Assembly: GCA_052388025.1 (NCBI GenBank)
Contig: JBQTIP010000251.1
Coordinates: 1 to 6,600, forward strand
Direction: 5' to 3'
Source: JBQTIP01 sp052388025
GTDB taxonomy: Bacteria; Actinomycetota; UBA4738; HRBIN12
DNA: 6,600 nucleotides
A program made the position numbers and the translations under genes. The notes under the pieces are model-generated. The model had not been told where the DNA came from. It saw only the letters and a program-made list of their open reading frames with translations, and did not search any database. Of the stretch, positions 5,276 to 6,600 are shown piece by piece; the stretch's first letter is position 1; each line of letters begins with the position of its first letter.

Positions 5276-6187
5276 TCAGTGCACGTCGCGTCGACGGAAC
5301 AGCGCGACGGCGACGGCGAAGAGGCCGGCCGCGTAGGTCGCCAACAGCAGCCCGGCGCCCGCTGGAGATCGGCCGATATCGGAGAGGCCGGAGGCGTCGC
5401 GGACGATGAACAGCGCGGCGTTGTCGCCCAGGAGCCATGGCTGCCACGCCGGCCGAAGCGCACGCACCAGACCTTCGATGGCGGCCAGGTAGAGGAAGCC
5501 GACACCGAGGGCGGCGGCCGTGTTCCGGCCGATCGAGGCGATCGCGAACCCGATGGCCCCTGCAAGGCCGCACACGGTCGCGACACGAAGCACTAGACCG
5601 GTGACCTCCCCGTACCATGCTGCGTTCGCTCCTTCGGTCGTGCCGCGAAGGGAGGCCACGAACGCGAAGGCGCCGCCCAGGATCGCCTGCAGCGCAACGA
5701 TGAGGAGGAAGATGCCCGCGCAGCACGCCAGCAGCTTGGCCGCCAGTACACGGACGCGTCTCGGTTCCCACGTGAGGAGCGTTGCGACCGTGCCAGCATG
5801 CCACTCAGCACCGATGGAGGAGGCCCCGAGCAGCCAGGCGGCGATGATGAGCGCGAGGCTCGACCCCTCCAACACGTCCGCCAGGACGGTGAGATGGAAG
5901 CGATCGTCGACGCCGAAGGACTCGATCCGGATCCGTTCGGCGCAGAGATCCGCGAGCGTCGTCCCCACCGGCACCTCTGTCGGCTCGAGGATCTTCCCTC
6001 GCTCGCAGCGCTCGATCCGGCGCTCGAAGTGGGCTCGTTGCTCGGGGCTGATGTCCAGCTCGGGCTCGGACCGAACCGACAGGATGACCGAAGCGACCAG
6101 GATGGCCAGGACGCCCAGCGCCGCGAGCACATGGAGCAGCCGGCGCGACCAGAACCGCCGGACCTCGGCAAGGAGCAGCCCGATCAA
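5276..6187 (-). CDS. ABC-2 type transporter permease
   Basis: 303 residues, the membrane subunit of an ABC-2 (export-type) transporter; substrate unknown. The N-terminus has the usual cytoplasmic start (IGLLLAEVRRFWSRR), then TM1 at about 17-38. A long charged loop (about 39-100), containing Cys61 and Cys82, is probably extracytoplasmic. TM2 at about 105-122 leads to the typical cytoplasmic block GAEWHAGTVATLLTWEPRR (126-144). Further helices lie at about 149-178, 196-218, 222-242 and 278-297, ending in the basic tail FRRRDVH, so about six helices in all. The start is TTG at 6187-6185, overlapping the ATPase stop (TTGA), with GGAGGAG 5 nt upstream (6199 to 6193). No other good start is near. 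It forms a two-gene unit with the ATPase. Confidence 0.9.
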   Translation of the reverse strand: MIGLLLAEVRRFWSRRLLHVLAALGVLAILVASVILSVRSEPELDISPEQRAHFERRIERCERGKILEPTEVPVGTTLADLCAERIRIESFGVDDRFHLTVLADVLEGSSLALIIAAWLLGASSIGAEWHAGTVATLLTWEPRRVRVLAAKLLACCAGIFLLIVALQAILGGAFAFVASLRGTTEGANAAWYGEVTGLVLRVATVCGLAGAIGFAIASIGRNTAAALGVGFLYLAAIEGLVRALRPAWQPWLLGDNAALFIVRDASGLSDIGRSPAGAGLLLATYAAGLFAVAVALFRRRDVH

Positions 6188-6600
6188 CGCAGCTCCTCCC
6201 CCGGAGGCTCTTTCGTGAGCGCCAGGAAGACGGTCTCGAGGTCGACCTCGTCGCGGCGCAGCTCGGAGAGGTAGATCCCGCGCTCCGCGAGGACCCGGGT
6301 GACCTCGGAAGCGCCCCTCACCGGCAGCTCGACACGGATCGCGCCGTCCTCGACGCGTGATGCGGCCAAGCCCTCCGCGAGCAGGGCGTCGACCCCGGCG
6401 CGCGGGTCGTCCACCCGCACGATGAGGCCCTGGGACCGGCCGGCCGAGAGGACCGTGCTAACCGGCCCGGATGTGACCAGGCGGCCGTGGGAAAGGATCG
6501 CGACGCCGTCCGCGATGTTCTGGACCTCGGAGAGGATGTGGCTCGACACGAACACGGTTCGCCCCTCATCCCCCAGCCGCCGGAGCAGGTCGCGAACCTC
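6184..6600 (-). CDS. ABC transporter ATP-binding protein, C-terminal part (5' end outside window)
   Basis: 138 C-terminal residues are visible; the frame is open from the right edge, so the start, Walker A, signature and Walker B motifs lie outside. The visible part opens EVRDLLRRLGDEGRTVFVSS and continues to the H-loop histidine in SSHILSEV, then IADGVAILSHGRLVTSGPVS, which is typical of ABC-2 exporter ATPases. The remaining ~85 residues (IVRVDDPRAGVDALLAEG onward to DLETVFLALTKEP) match the small C-terminal domain common in this subfamily. It couples ATP hydrolysis to the downstream permease, whose TTG start overlaps this stop by 4 nt. A GTG at 6555 is an internal valine codon, not the start, because the conserved sequence continues upstream of it. 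Confidence 0.93.
   Translation of the reverse strand, partial: EVRDLLRRLGDEGRTVFVSSHILSEVQNIADGVAILSHGRLVTSGPVSTVLSAGRSQGLIVRVDDPRAGVDALLAEGLAASRVEDGAIRVELPVRGASEVTRVLAERGIYLSELRRDEVDLETVFLALTKEPPGEELR
6193..6202 (-). promoter_or_regulatory. Strong ribosome-binding site supporting the TTG start of the permease
   Basis: The minus strand reads GGGGGAGGAG and then CTGCG before TTG. The near-perfect Shine-Dalgarno at 5-nt spacing decides the unusual TTG start and lies inside the last codons of the ATPase gene. Confidence 0.75.

Noticed and set aside
3690..5804. 704-residue open frame on the minus strand opposite larB, larC and the permease end
   Set aside because: It is antisense to the strongly conserved larB and larC, has low-complexity Arg/His/Asp-rich composition, and crosses gene boundaries. 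Long antisense frames are expected in GC-rich coding DNA.
1..6600. CRISPR array, insertion sequence or defence system
   Set aside because: There are no regularly spaced repeats, no transposase or terminal inverted repeats, and all recognised genes are core or metabolic types.

Overview
The window comes from a GC-rich bacterial chromosome, most likely an uncultured member of the Actinomycetota or a near relative. That inference rests on the strong G/C preference at third codon positions, GTG and TTG starts, tight gene packing, and the style of SerS and its downstream tRNA. The lineage cannot be fixed from this window alone.

Layout. Positions 1-45 hold the last codons of a plus-strand gene ending in a hydrophobic segment. 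Positions 46-777 hold no convincing gene, but they do contain several perfect hairpins, a tRNA-like T-arm and short repeats. Next comes a minus-strand cluster read from right to left: a membrane-anchored DUF4446 protein (start near 3155), a bactofilin (2667-2170), seryl-tRNA synthetase serS (2163-895) and a tRNA-Ser(TGA) with encoded CCA (867-778). The first two genes overlap by ATGA, serS starts 6 nt after the bactofilin stop, and the tRNA follows serS by 27 nt. This looks like one transcription unit joining a cytoskeletal or envelope protein to an enzyme and one of its own substrate tRNAs.

A short divergent promoter region near 3198-3242 separates this cluster from plus-strand larB (3243-4073) and larC (4077-5270). 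These encode the first and last steps of nickel-pincer nucleotide (NPN) cofactor synthesis: LarB carboxylates nicotinic acid adenine dinucleotide, and LarC inserts nickel. The middle enzyme LarE, which adds sulfur, and the prototype user LarA are not in the window.

Convergent with larC, with only 5 nt between the stops, a minus-strand ABC-2 type exporter runs in from the right edge. It comprises the C-terminal part of an ATPase (6600-6184) and a complete permease (6187-5276) with a TTG start overlapping the ATPase stop.

I did not find a clearly new system. The least explained stretch is the 732-nt gap at 46-777.
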